Shown here in pieces: positions 41,602 through 50,502 of a stretch of DNA of 57,688 bases (position 1 is the first letter of the stretch; each line of letters starts with the position of its first letter). The notes below the pieces were generated by a model, which worked only from the letters and a program-made list of their open reading frames with translations, searched no databases and was not told the DNA's origin. The position numbers were made by a program, and so were the translations under genes. Source of the DNA: Oscillospiraceae bacterium (GTDB lineage Bacteria > Bacillota > Clostridia > Oscillospirales > Ruminococcaceae); assembly GCA_900768995.1 (NCBI GenBank), contig CAAGEZ010000049.1, positions 1-57,688 on the forward strand. Direction: 5' to 3'.

Positions 41602-43157
41602 TTACAGGAGCTTTTCGCCGTTTACATAAAAGTGAAAAATTCCCGCATTTATCTGTGAAATATCGCCGTTAAATTCGGTAACATAGCTGTCCCCTGTGAG
41701 GGTGATGCTGCTGCTTCCGTCAAGGGTCAGAACTATGTTTCCGCCCGAATTATCGCTGTTTATAGCACCTGTTATGTCAGATGATGAAAAGGTAAGATCA
41801 AGAGAGAAAATGTCATCGACCACGATATCGCCCGAAACAGACTGGCTTGCAAGGCTCATTTTAACATCAGCGACGTTCTCGCCCTGCTTTCCCCAACCTC
41901 TTGAAGATGTGTTGCCCACGGCTCTGAGGAAAACGCCGTCAGCCAAATTGAATTTTACATCAGAAAGCTTTATCTCGCAGCTTGTTTTTGTGACATAGAA
42001 CATATCCCCTGCAAGAGAAGTTATTTCGCCGCCGTTTGCTTCAAAATACGCCCCGCCAACATCAGCGTCCCCCGACATACTCTGATAGATCATTATGCAG
42101 TGGATATTTTCGCTGTCATCATTGTAAGTACCCTGCATTTTTCCCGATACCGTGCAGTTTTCGAGCTTGACGGAATTTTTCCCTCAACTACAACGCCCTC
42201 GGAATTATTGGCGGTAAGTGCCGCATCTTAAACGGTTATGTCGGCTGTGCTGTACACCGCAGGGCTGCCTGTGCCGTTTGTAACATATGTGCCGCCATTT
42301 ACGGTGACTGTTCCGCCCCCACGGTCACTTCTTATGGCTGCGGAGGAATTGCCGCTTGTTTCGATATCAAGATTTTCGGCGTTCATTCCGTAGAAATCGC
42401 CGTTCTCGGTGTTGGAGGAGCTGCCTGTTTTGGTTATTGTCACTTTTTCAAGTGTCGCTGTTACATTGTCGGCTCTCAGGGCATTTTCATCATCGCCGCT
42501 TGATGTAAAAGCTGTGTCGGAAAGAGCTGCATTATCCTGGGCGGAATTTGCAGATGTGCCGTTATCAGTTCCGTTTGCACCGAAACTGTTTTGTCCCATA
42601 GGCATTCCGCCGCCGAATTCTTCCTTTTCAATGCTTATGATCTCGCCGTTTTCATCGGTAACTACTCTCACCATATCGCCCTCGGATATTTCTATGGATA
42701 TATCAGCTGAATCGCTGACGTTGTATGTGACCTCTTCGCCGCTCATTTCGGGAGGATCATCTCCCTCAAGAGCCTGAGTAGGATTTCCGTCAGAATTATC
42801 GGGTCTCTCGGGAGGAGTATTTCCGTTTCCGTTATCATCGGGCTTTTCGGGCATATCGCCGCTGTTCATATCTGGCGGCGTTCCCTGTCTCTCGGGTTTA
42901 TTTCCGCCCATTTTCGGCATATTGAGCTTTGTTCCCGTGAGGGTCTTGCCGTCATAGCTTGTGACCCTTACAAGGTCGCCATCAGCTTTGCTGTCGGGGG
43001 CTTTTTCATCGGCTGCATCTGTCTCCGATGATACCGATGTGACCACAGCTTCGGACGATGCTGACGATACATTTTCCGATGTTGACGCTGTATTTTCAGC
43101 CGAACAGCCTGCAAGCAGTATTGCCAGTGCGGCAGCTATGATATGATTCTTTTTCAT
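41602..43157 (-). pseudogene. decayed carbohydrate-binding-domain lipoprotein gene (nonsense plus frameshift)
   Basis: The first part (43157 to 42228) encodes a lipoprotein with signal MKKNHIIAAALAILLAGC (Cys18), a Ser/acid-rich linker and the start of a repetitive beta-helix-like domain ending AVYSTADITV. A TAA at 42228-42230 interrupts it. Homologous sense continues in the same frame (DAALTANNSEGVVVEG), and then a run of five A near 42176-42180 appears to lack one base: adding one A restores GKNSVKLENCTVSG and joins the second part (ATG at 42138, MQGTYNDDSENIHCIM). Two independent lesions point to a pseudogene rather than a single read error. It separates rpmH from dnaA, which are usually neighbours. 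Confidence 0.8.
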
Positions 43158-43263
43158 AAATGACCATTCCTTTCGGGAAATTTATTTTTATCTTTGTGAT
43201 GTCTATATTCTATATCGGGGAGCTTAAAGTTTTCTTAAACTCTGAAAAAATATTTTATTTTAA

Positions 43264-43295
43264 CTTTCAACATCATAAAGAATTACTGTTGAAAG
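43264..43295. promoter_or_regulatory. paired DnaA-box-like sites upstream of dnaA
   Basis: CTTTCAACA (43264-43272) and its inverted copy TGTTGAAAG (43287-43295) are 14 bp apart, about 70 bp upstream of the dnaA -35. They match the box variant abundant in the dnaA-dnaN gap and could mediate autoregulation. Confidence 0.5.
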
Positions 43296-43367
43296 ATAGT
43301 TTTATCTGCCTTACCTATTCTATATTTAAATATACCTTTAATTAAGTGAAAAATCTGTCTTTACCCC

Positions 43368-43396
43368 TTGCAATTCTGACGGGTTTATGGTATAAT
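43368..43396 (+). promoter_or_regulatory. dnaA promoter
   Basis: TTGCAA (43368-43373), 17 bp, TATAAT (43391-43396), about 125 bp before the dnaA start. The 365-bp gap between the pseudogene start and dnaA holds this promoter and the paired boxes; otherwise it is AT-rich. Confidence 0.75.
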
Positions 43397-43522
43397 TTAT
43401 TAGAATAGTGTGCATATGCCCTTTTGCAGGTCAATTCTTACGGAAGTTTCCATATATATACGGGCTGCTGCGCATTCCTTTTTATTTTTTCAGCGGTTTT
43501 CCGCTTTGGAAAGAGGTTTTCT

Positions 43523-44872
43523 ATGAAATCTTTCGACGAGGTTTTTGAAAAGGTCCTCGAAGTTATCCACCGAAAAGTCGTGAACGGCGAGCTTACTTCT
43601 GTGGCTTACGATATGTGGATACACTCAATGAAGCCTGTGAAGCTTGAGGATAATGTGGCTTACTTTACGGTACAGTCCAAATTCCAGCAGGGCATCATTA
43701 TGCAAAATTACGAAAAATTGCTGAAGGACGCTTTTCTTGACGTTATGGGCTTTGATGTGGAGATCAATATTTCTCCCGCCGAGCTTTCAGATGAAAATGA
43801 CTCCAGACCCATCAAGGACAGGGAAGAACTGGAGCTTACTTTTTCAAACGCCGAATATGACTATACCTTCGATACCTTTATCGTGGGAAAATCAAATGAA
43901 TTTGCCCACGCTGCCTGTGTTGCCGTTTCAAAAAATCAGGGCGGAGTTTATAATCCTCTGTTTATCCACGGTCCCTCAGGTCTCGGAAAAACACATCTGC
44001 TCACAGCCGTTTCAAATGCTATCAAAACAAACAAGCCCGAAACAAACATAATCTACGTTACGGGCGAGGCTTTCACAAACGAGCTTATAAACGCTATCAG
44101 AGAGCAGACTACCCACGCTTTCAGAAAAAAATACCGCAGCGCCGATGTGCTGCTTATGGACGATATCCAGTTCATTTCGGGAAAGGAATCCACACAGGAG
44201 GAATTTTTCCACACCTTTAACGAGCTTCACAGTCAGGGCAAGCAGATAATCCTAACCTCGGACAGACCTCCCAAGGACATCAAGACCCTTGAAGAGAGGA
44301 TAAGAACAAGGTTTGAATGGGGTCTTATTGCAGACATAACCCCTCCCGATTTTGAAACGAGAGTTGCTATCATAAAGCGAAAGGCTGACCTTTTGAACCT
44401 TACCCTTACAAATGACGTGGTGGAGACTATCGCAACAAGGCTCAAAGCCGACATAAGACAGCTGGAGGGCTGCGTTAAAAAGCTCAAAGCCTCGCAGCAC
44501 CTTATGGGCACTCCCCCCACAATGACCCAGGCAATGAACGCCATAAGGGAAATTCTCAGCGATGATTCCATCGCCCCCGTTACCGTTGACAGGATAATCA
44601 GCGAGGTAGCAGGGATATACGGCGTTACAAGCGACGATATAAGAAGTATGAAGCGCTCTTCGCAGATATCCACCGCAAGAAAGGTCGCAGCATATGTTAT
44701 CAAGGAAATGACACAGCTTTCCCTCCAGAATATCGGCGCAGAGCTTGGGGGCAAGAACCATTCCACAGTTTCATTCTATATCGACAGCATTTCCGAAGCC
44801 GTGGCGAATGACCCGAGCACAAAGGAAACTATCGAGGATATTATCAGAAATATCAAGGGCGCAGCAAGCTAA
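43523..44872 (+). CDS. dnaA: chromosomal replication initiator DnaA
   Basis: A 449-residue AAA+ initiator. Domain I spans about 1-85 and domain II is short. The ATPase has GPSGLGKTHLL (Walker A), LLMDDIQF (Walker B) and the arginine-finger region EERIRTRFEWGL. Domain IV (about 355-449) keeps the minor-groove arginine (STARKVAA), but the signature helix reads GGKNHSTVSFY instead of the usual GGRDHTTV: the positions equivalent to Asp433 and Thr435 of E. coli are Asn and Ser. The ATG at 43523 has GGAAAGAGG; the upstream frame extension lacks a ribosome site. Confidence 0.97.
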   Translation: MKSFDEVFEKVLEVIHRKVVNGELTSVAYDMWIHSMKPVKLEDNVAYFTVQSKFQQGIIMQNYEKLLKDAFLDVMGFDVEINISPAELSDENDSRPIKDREELELTFSNAEYDYTFDTFIVGKSNEFAHAACVAVSKNQGGVYNPLFIHGPSGLGKTHLLTAVSNAIKTNKPETNIIYVTGEAFTNELINAIREQTTHAFRKKYRSADVLLMDDIQFISGKESTQEEFFHTFNELHSQGKQIILTSDRPPKDIKTLEERIRTRFEWGLIADITPPDFETRVAIIKRKADLLNLTLTNDVVETIATRLKADIRQLEGCVKKLKASQHLMGTPPTMTQAMNAIREILSDDSIAPVTVDRIISEVAGIYGVTSDDIRSMKRSSQISTARKVAAYVIKEMTQLSLQNIGAELGGKNHSTVSFYIDSISEAVANDPSTKETIEDIIRNIKGAAS

Positions 44873-44916
44873 AAACAAGCAAATTAACGGAACTCCAAAA
44901 GGTAAAAGTTTCGGTC

Positions 44917-44980
44917 AAGCCTTTTCAAAGGCTTGCGGGGTCGAGGGGCAGAGCCCCTCGTCGCTGTCCGCAGACAGCGA
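44917..44980 (+). repeat. three tandem hairpins after dnaA
   Basis: Three hairpins in a row: AAGCCTTT/AAAGGCTT (44917-44934), CGAGGGGC/GCCCCTCG (44942-44960) and TCGCTGTC/GACAGCGA (44961-44980). All are perfect. I recall this combination as a common intergenic repeat in Clostridia; here it may terminate dnaA transcription, though no T-run follows. Confidence 0.5.
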
Positions 44981-45715
44981 AATTTCCCTTAAAATCAACT
45001 TTCAACAGCAGCATTACAAGACGGTTACAAAAAGTTACAAAATGTAACTTTTTCAACAGAAATTCAAAAACCACCTGTTGAAGCCAAAAATACCATATAC
45101 TGCCTTTACGGCATAAGTAAATTTCAATAACTTTCTGTAAAATCAAATTTAAATTATACTTAAAGTTTGATTTTACAGAAAGTTATATCAACAGTTTTCA
45201 ACAGGTTGTTGAATTAAGTGTTTAAAACTTCGAGATGCTGAAAATCATAGTTACAAAATGGTTACAAGATGTTACATTTTGGTATTACAAAATGTATAAT
45301 CAGGGTTTTCAACATAAAATTTCCCTAAGAAAAAACGCCGTTTAAATTTTCAACGTTTTTTTCGGCGAAAGGCTGTTATCTTTTCGGAAACTTTCAACGG
45401 TTTTAACGTTCCGCAATGTCTCAGAAAAGGTTTCAAACATATTCAAAAAAACGGTGCTTTCTTTCAACGTCCCTTTGTCGGACGGGTAAGCCCGTTCATA
45501 AAAGGCTTTGACAGGGTTTTCGGTAAATTCAACACTACTATTACTGTTACTATTTTGTAATTATTTGTTTTGTGTTGTTACTGTTTTGTAATCACATCAG
45601 CTTTGAATGTAATTTTATTGTAATCAGAGGGTTACATTCTGAAATTTCCTCTGTTACTTTTTCAGATATGCAAAAATATGACCGTATCGTATGTACATAG
45701 AAAGGAAGAATAAAA
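44981..45715. other. oriC: putative replication origin (oriC) in the dnaA-dnaN gap
   Basis: This AT-rich gap holds about eleven 9-mers close to TTTTCAACA, at 44999, 45050, 45076 (inverted), 45185, 45195, 45207 (inverted), 45306, 45347, 45391, 45461 and 45526. It also has several copies of RTTACAAAATG, concentrated at 45013-45048, 45250-45294 and, inverted, 45554-45592. A perfect inverted repeat lies at 45128-45185. The classical TTATCCACA is absent. The position between dnaA and dnaN and the divergent gene directions around 42-45 kb support the call. No gene is visible in it. Confidence 0.75.
45128..45185. repeat. perfect 20-bp inverted repeat in the origin
   Basis: TAACTTTCTGTAAAATCAAA (45128-45147) is the exact complement of 45166-45185. 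The 18-nt AT-only-plus-one loop can pair further (TTTAA with TTAAA). The structure could form a cruciform at the unwinding region, or act as a dnaA/dnaN terminator. Confidence 0.75.
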
Positions 45716-46822
45716 ATGAAGTTTATCTGCAAGCAGTCTGTTCTCAATGAGGCTGTTAATAATGTTTCAAGAGCTGTTCCTGTAAAATCCCCTGTTACCG
45801 CTCTTGAGGGAATAAAAATGTACCTTAACAAAAACGAGCTGGAGCTTACGGGCTATGACCTTGAGCTTGGAATAAGAACAGTTATCGAGGTGCAGTCTGA
45901 GGATCATGGCGAATTTACCGTAAATGCAAAGCTTTTCTCAGAGATCATAAGAAAAATGCCCTCGGAAAATGTGGTGGTTGAGATCGACGAAAAGCTCAAA
46001 GCTACTATCAGGGGCGGCGACGCTGAGTATAATATCCTTGCTCTTTCCGCCGACGATTATCCAGCTATCCCCGACTATGACACCTCCGACTGCGTAAGCG
46101 TTTCACAGGGACTTCTCAAAAATATGATAAGCCAGACCATTTTCGCTGTATCTGTTTCGGATAATAAGCCAATACTTACAGGTGAGCTTTTCGATATTGA
46201 GAACGGCATTTTCAATCTTGTTGCCATTGACGGCTTCAGACTTGCGGTAAGAACCGAAAAGCTGAACACCGAGGACAGATATCACTTTGTTGTTAAGTCA
46301 AAGGCACTTTCCGAGGTATCAAAGCTTCTGAAGGATGATGACGAAAAGCCTGTGAATATGTACGTTTCAAGAAAGCACATCGCTTTCGGCGTCAGCGGAT
46401 ATACCGTTATTTCAAGACTTCTGGAGGGTGAGTTCCACAATTACAAGGGCTCTATCCCCCAAAACCACAACACTGAAATTGTCCTCAACACCAAAGACCT
46501 TATCGCCAGCCTTGAACGCTGCTCGCTGCTTATCGTTGAGCAGACAAAGGCTCCTGTAAAGTGCTCCTTCGGTGACGGCCAGGTAAAGATAAGCTGTTCC
46601 ACATCTCTCGGAAAGCTTTCCGATGTTTTCAATATCGATATGAACGGAAACAAGGTTGAGATAGGCTTTAACTGCAAATATCTCCTCGATGCCCTCAAAG
46701 CTTCCGAGTCCGACAAGGTAAAGCTTCTTTTAAACGGCGGTCTTTCGCCTATGAAGATAGTTCCCGTGGACGGCGATGCATTTACATTCCTCGTTCTTCC
46801 CGTAAGACTCAAATCAGAATAA
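45716..46822 (+). CDS. dnaN: DNA polymerase III beta subunit (sliding clamp)
   Basis: A 368-residue ring clamp with three clamp domains. It starts MKFICKQSVLNEAVNNVSRA and ends with the clamp C-terminus VDGDAFTFLVLPVRL, close to the usual VLMPMRL-type tail that forms the partner-binding cleft. A strong AAAGGAAG ribosome site precedes the ATG. It leads the dnaN-yaaA-recF-remB-gyrB group. Confidence 0.97.
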   Translation: MKFICKQSVLNEAVNNVSRAVPVKSPVTALEGIKMYLNKNELELTGYDLELGIRTVIEVQSEDHGEFTVNAKLFSEIIRKMPSENVVVEIDEKLKATIRGGDAEYNILALSADDYPAIPDYDTSDCVSVSQGLLKNMISQTIFAVSVSDNKPILTGELFDIENGIFNLVAIDGFRLAVRTEKLNTEDRYHFVVKSKALSEVSKLLKDDDEKPVNMYVSRKHIAFGVSGYTVISRLLEGEFHNYKGSIPQNHNTEIVLNTKDLIASLERCSLLIVEQTKAPVKCSFGDGQVKISCSTSLGKLSDVFNIDMNGNKVEIGFNCKYLLDALKASESDKVKLLLNGGLSPMKIVPVDGDAFTFLVLPVRLKSE

Positions 46823-46846
46823 TTTTTCCGAAAGGTCAGATGCATA

Positions 46847-47077
46847 ATGGAAATTCAGACCGAACAGATAAAAATCACAACAGAATTTATCAAGCTCCAG
46901 CAGCTCCTTAAATTTTCGGGCGCTGCGGATATCGGCTCGGAGGCTAAGGATATGGTGGCTTCGGGTATCGTCAAGGTCAACGGAGAGGTCTGCACTATGA
47001 GAGGCAAGAAGCTCCGTCCCGGCGATGTTGCCGAGGTATGCGCCGAGGATATCACACTGAGGCTCGAGGTAGTCTGA
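46847..47077 (+). CDS. yaaA: S4-domain protein YaaA
   Basis: A 76-residue S4 RNA-binding domain protein conserved between dnaN and recF in Firmicutes. It shows LQQLLKFSGAADIGSEAK and VKVNGEVCTMRGKKLRPGD. In Bacillus it is linked to ribosome assembly. Its stop codon overlaps the recF start by one base (TGATG). Confidence 0.92.
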   Translation: MEIQTEQIKITTEFIKLQQLLKFSGAADIGSEAKDMVASGIVKVNGEVCTMRGKKLRPGDVAEVCAEDITLRLEVV

Positions 47078-48201
47078 TGATAATAACCCACGTTTGCGCC
47101 GACGGATATAAAAATCTGTCCGCTGCGGATATATATCCCCACGGGAAAATGAACATTCTCTGCGGCGATAATGCTCAGGGAAAGACAAATTTTATCGAGG
47201 CTTTGTGGCTTATGACGGGCTGCCGCTCGTTTCGTGGCACAAGAGACAGGGATTTTATCGGCTTTGACAAGGACAAGGCGCAGATATGCCTTGAATTCAA
47301 GGACTCTTTCAGAGACCAGAAAATTGAGTTTGAGGTAAAAAAAAGCTCGGTAAAGGAAAAAAACATCACCCTGAACGGTGTGAAAATCCCCCTTTTGTCA
47401 AAGCTTTTCGGTAATCTTAAATGCGTGGTTTTCACTCCCGAGGACTTGGCTCTTGCAAAAGGGTCTCCCGACAACCGACGGAGCTTTATCGATCTTTCCG
47501 CTTCGCAGCTAAAAAGATCATTTGTTTACGCTCTTAACAAGTATGACGGACTGCTGGGGCAGCGAAATGCCCTTATCAAGGAAATCGCTTACGGCAGGGC
47601 TGACAGGTCTATGCTCGATGTATGGGACGTTCAGCTTGCAAAAACAGGTGCTTATATTTCCGTTATCCGTGATACTTATTGTAATAATTTAAATAGTTAT
47701 ACTGAAAGTTTATATAATAAAATTACAGATGGTAATGAAAATTTGAAATTATACTATCAGTCAACTATATACAAGCGTCTTGACGGCAGGACAGACCACG
47801 AGGGTGAACTTTTTGAGATATATCTTGACAAGCTCAGAAGCAATGCCGATGATGATATCAGAGCAGGCTATACGCTCTGCGGCATTCACCGTGATGATGT
47901 TTGTGCTCTGATAAACGGGCTTTCCGTAAGGGAGTTCGGCTCCCAGGGACAGCAGAGAAGCACCGCTCTTGCTATGAAGATAGCTCAGGCGAAGATAATC
48001 AAGGATCAGACGGGGGACGCTCCCGTTATGCTCCTTGACGATGTTCTGAGCGAGCTTGATGCAGGCAGGCAGAGGTTTATCCTTGAAAATATCGAGGGTA
48101 TGCAGGTATTTATCACCTGCTGCGACAGCAGGGCTGTAAAAACGGCGGAGGGAAAGCTTTTCACCGTGAGCAGGGGCAGTGTAACGGAAACAAAGGGGTG
48201 A
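47077..48201 (+). CDS. recF: DNA replication and repair protein RecF
   Basis: A 374-residue SMC-like ATPase that loads RecA at gaps. Walker A is GDNAQGKTNFIEAL, the signature region is FGSQGQQRSTALAMKIAQ, and Walker B is MLLDDVLSELD. The ATG at 47077 is coupled to yaaA. A short AT-rich stretch near 47690-47740 (encoding SYTESLYNKITDGNE) has base use unlike the rest of the gene but keeps the frame. Confidence 0.95.
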   Translation: MIITHVCADGYKNLSAADIYPHGKMNILCGDNAQGKTNFIEALWLMTGCRSFRGTRDRDFIGFDKDKAQICLEFKDSFRDQKIEFEVKKSSVKEKNITLNGVKIPLLSKLFGNLKCVVFTPEDLALAKGSPDNRRSFIDLSASQLKRSFVYALNKYDGLLGQRNALIKEIAYGRADRSMLDVWDVQLAKTGAYISVIRDTYCNNLNSYTESLYNKITDGNENLKLYYQSTIYKRLDGRTDHEGELFEIYLDKLRSNADDDIRAGYTLCGIHRDDVCALINGLSVREFGSQGQQRSTALAMKIAQAKIIKDQTGDAPVMLLDDVLSELDAGRQRFILENIEGMQVFITCCDSRAVKTAEGKLFTVSRGSVTETKG

Positions 48202-48205
48202 TGAG

Positions 48206-48451
48206 ATGTACATTCATCTTGGCAGCGATACCGTTGTGAGAGACTCGGACATTATCGGGGTCTTTGACATCGAGAACACCTCGGTGAGCAGGGATTCAAG
48301 GGAATTTCTTGCGGCATCGGGCAAAAGAAAGTCTGCCGTCACCGTTTCCTATGAAATGCCGAGGTCATTTGTTGCGGCCACTGTTGAGGGGCGTGAAAGG
48401 GTATATATTTCAAACGTTTCCTCCTCAACCATAATCAAAAGATGCAGGTAA
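48206..48451 (+). CDS. remB: extracellular matrix/biofilm regulator RemB (YaaB, DUF370-type)
   Basis: An 81-residue protein, MYIHLGSDTVVRDSDIIGVF at the start and VYISNVSSSTIIKR at the end. It is the RemB/YaaB family member conserved between recF and gyrB; RemA/RemB proteins are small DNA-binding regulators of matrix genes. It starts 4 bp after recF. Confidence 0.87.
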   Translation: MYIHLGSDTVVRDSDIIGVFDIENTSVSRDSREFLAASGKRKSAVTVSYEMPRSFVAATVEGRERVYISNVSSSTIIKRCR

Positions 48452-48518
48452 TTTTGTATAAAATATAGTTATTATACTATTTGTAATAATTGCTGATAGA
48501 AAGGAAAGGTCATTTCTT

Positions 48519-50480
48519 ATGTCTGACATTCAGAACAACACATCGGAACAGGCTTACGACGAAAGCCAGATACAGGTACTGGAGGGTCTTGACCCTGTCA
48601 GAAAGCGTCCCGGTATGTATATCGGCTCAACAGGCCCCAGAGGTCTTCATCACCTTGTTTACGAAATAGTCGATAATGCTATTGATGAAGCCCTTGCAGG
48701 CTACTGTACGGAAATAAACGTGAAGATACTTAAGGACAATGTTATCGAAGTAACCGATAACGGACGTGGTATCCCTGTTGGCATACACCCCAAGGAGGGA
48801 ATTTCTGCGGCTACCGTTGTATATACCATTCTCCACGCAGGCGGAAAGTTCGGCGGCGGCGGATATAAGGTGGCAGGCGGTCTTCACGGCGTTGGTGCGT
48901 CTGTTGTAAATGCTCTTTCCGAATGGCTGGAGCTTACTGTAAGGGACGGAAAGCATATTTATTTCCAGAGATTCCACAACGGCGGCCATTATGATGAAGA
49001 GCTTAAGATTATCGGTGATACGACCGAAACGGGTACAAGCGTTAAGTTCAAGGCTGACCCCCTTATATTTACCGAGACCACTGTTTATGATTACGAAGTT
49101 CTCCTGAAAAGACTGAGAGAGCAGGCTTTCCTTAATGCGGGCGTAAGAATAGTTTTCGCAGACCTCCGTGATGATGACAATATTCAGTCTGAGGTGCTCC
49201 ACTATGAGGGCGGTATCAGACAGTTCGTTGAGCATATCCACAAGGTAAAGGGTCTTGAACCCCTTTCCGACAAGGTCATCTATGTAAGCGGCTCAAAGGG
49301 CGATTCTACGGCAGAGGTGGCTCTCCAGTGGAACGAGTCATTCAACGAGGATATCCGTTCATTTGCAAACAATATCCACACCGTTGACGGCGGTTCTCAC
49401 GAAAACGGCTTCAAGAACGCTCTTACCAAGGTAATAAACGAATACGGAAAGAAATTCAATCTTATAAAGGAAAATGCCGACAAGCTTGTGGGCGACGATG
49501 TAAGAGAGGGTCTTACTGCCATTATTTCCGTAAAGCTCACAAACTGCGAGTTTGAGGGTCAGACAAAGGGACGTCTCGGAAATCCTGAGGCAAGACCTCT
49601 TGTTGAGGACATCGTTTATGAAAAGCTGATGTGCTACCTTGAAGAAAATCCCGAGCAGGCAAGAGCTATTTTTGAAAAGGCTGTAAACGCTCAGAAGGCA
49701 AGAGAGGCTGCCAAAAAGGCAAGAGAGACCGCAAGAAGAAAGTCCGCTATGGACAGCGCATCTCTTCCCGGAAAGCTCTCCGACTGCTACGACAAGGACA
49801 ACAAGCTCACAGAGCTTTACATCGTGGAGGGAGATTCTGCGGGCGGCTCTGCAAAGCAGGGCAGAAACGCAAGATATCAGGCTATCCTCCCTCTCTGGGG
49901 AAAAATGCTGAATGTTGAAAAGGCACGTATCGACAAGGTTTACGGCAATGAAAAGCTTATGCCTGTTGTTGCGGCTCTGGGAACATCTATCGGTGAGGAT
50001 TTCAACATCGAAAAGCTTCGCTACGGCAAAATAATCATTATGGCCGATGCCGATGTGGACGGTTCTCATATCAGAACACTGCTTCTCACATTCTTCTTCA
50101 GATATATGAGACCCCTTATCACAAACGGAAATATCTACATTGCCCAGCCTCCACTTTTCAAGGTTGCAAAGAAAAAGGGCAAAAAGGAAATTGCAAAATA
50201 CGCTTTCTCCGATGAGGAGAGAGATGAATACATCAGAGAGCTTTCCGCTGACGGCGACGGCAAGATGCTTGTTCAGCGATACAAAGGTCTTGGTGAGATG
50301 GACCCCGAGCAGCTGTGGGAAACTACTATGAATCCCGAAACAAGAACAATGCTCAAGGTCGAGCTTGATGACGCCGCAAAGGCTGACGAGATATTCACTA
50401 TCCTTATGGGCGACAAGGTCGACCCGAGACGTGAGTTTATCGAGAAGAACGCCAAGTATGTTCAGAATCTGGATATCTGA
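48519..50480 (+). CDS. gyrB: DNA gyrase subunit B
   Basis: A 653-residue type II topoisomerase subunit. The GHKL ATPase shows EIVDNAIDEALAGYC, VTDNGRGIPVG and GGLHGVGASVVNAL. The TOPRIM domain shows EGDSAGGSAKQGR and ADADVDGSHIRTLLLTF, and the C-terminus ends DPRREFIEKNAKYVQNLDI. The QRDR block reads PLWGKMLNVEKAR, with Trp where Lys/Arg is usual. It supercoils DNA together with GyrA, encoded 0.7 kb downstream. Confidence 0.97.
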   Translation: MSDIQNNTSEQAYDESQIQVLEGLDPVRKRPGMYIGSTGPRGLHHLVYEIVDNAIDEALAGYCTEINVKILKDNVIEVTDNGRGIPVGIHPKEGISAATVVYTILHAGGKFGGGGYKVAGGLHGVGASVVNALSEWLELTVRDGKHIYFQRFHNGGHYDEELKIIGDTTETGTSVKFKADPLIFTETTVYDYEVLLKRLREQAFLNAGVRIVFADLRDDDNIQSEVLHYEGGIRQFVEHIHKVKGLEPLSDKVIYVSGSKGDSTAEVALQWNESFNEDIRSFANNIHTVDGGSHENGFKNALTKVINEYGKKFNLIKENADKLVGDDVREGLTAIISVKLTNCEFEGQTKGRLGNPEARPLVEDIVYEKLMCYLEENPEQARAIFEKAVNAQKAREAAKKARETARRKSAMDSASLPGKLSDCYDKDNKLTELYIVEGDSAGGSAKQGRNARYQAILPLWGKMLNVEKARIDKVYGNEKLMPVVAALGTSIGEDFNIEKLRYGKIIIMADADVDGSHIRTLLLTFFFRYMRPLITNGNIYIAQPPLFKVAKKKGKKEIAKYAFSDEERDEYIRELSADGDGKMLVQRYKGLGEMDPEQLWETTMNPETRTMLKVELDDAAKADEIFTILMGDKVDPRREFIEKNAKYVQNLDI

Positions 50481-50502
50481 TTAAAAAGTAAAGGAATGAT
50501 AT

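Noticed and set aside
44942..44980. CRISPR-like or tRNA-like structure after dnaA
   Set aside because: Three different short hairpins, no repeat-spacer pattern and no tRNA cloverleaf.
49860..49930. Frameshift or substitution damage in the GyrB TOPRIM region because of the Trp in PLWGKMLN
   Set aside because: The frame is intact and the flanking motifs are perfect, so it is a natural variant rather than damage.
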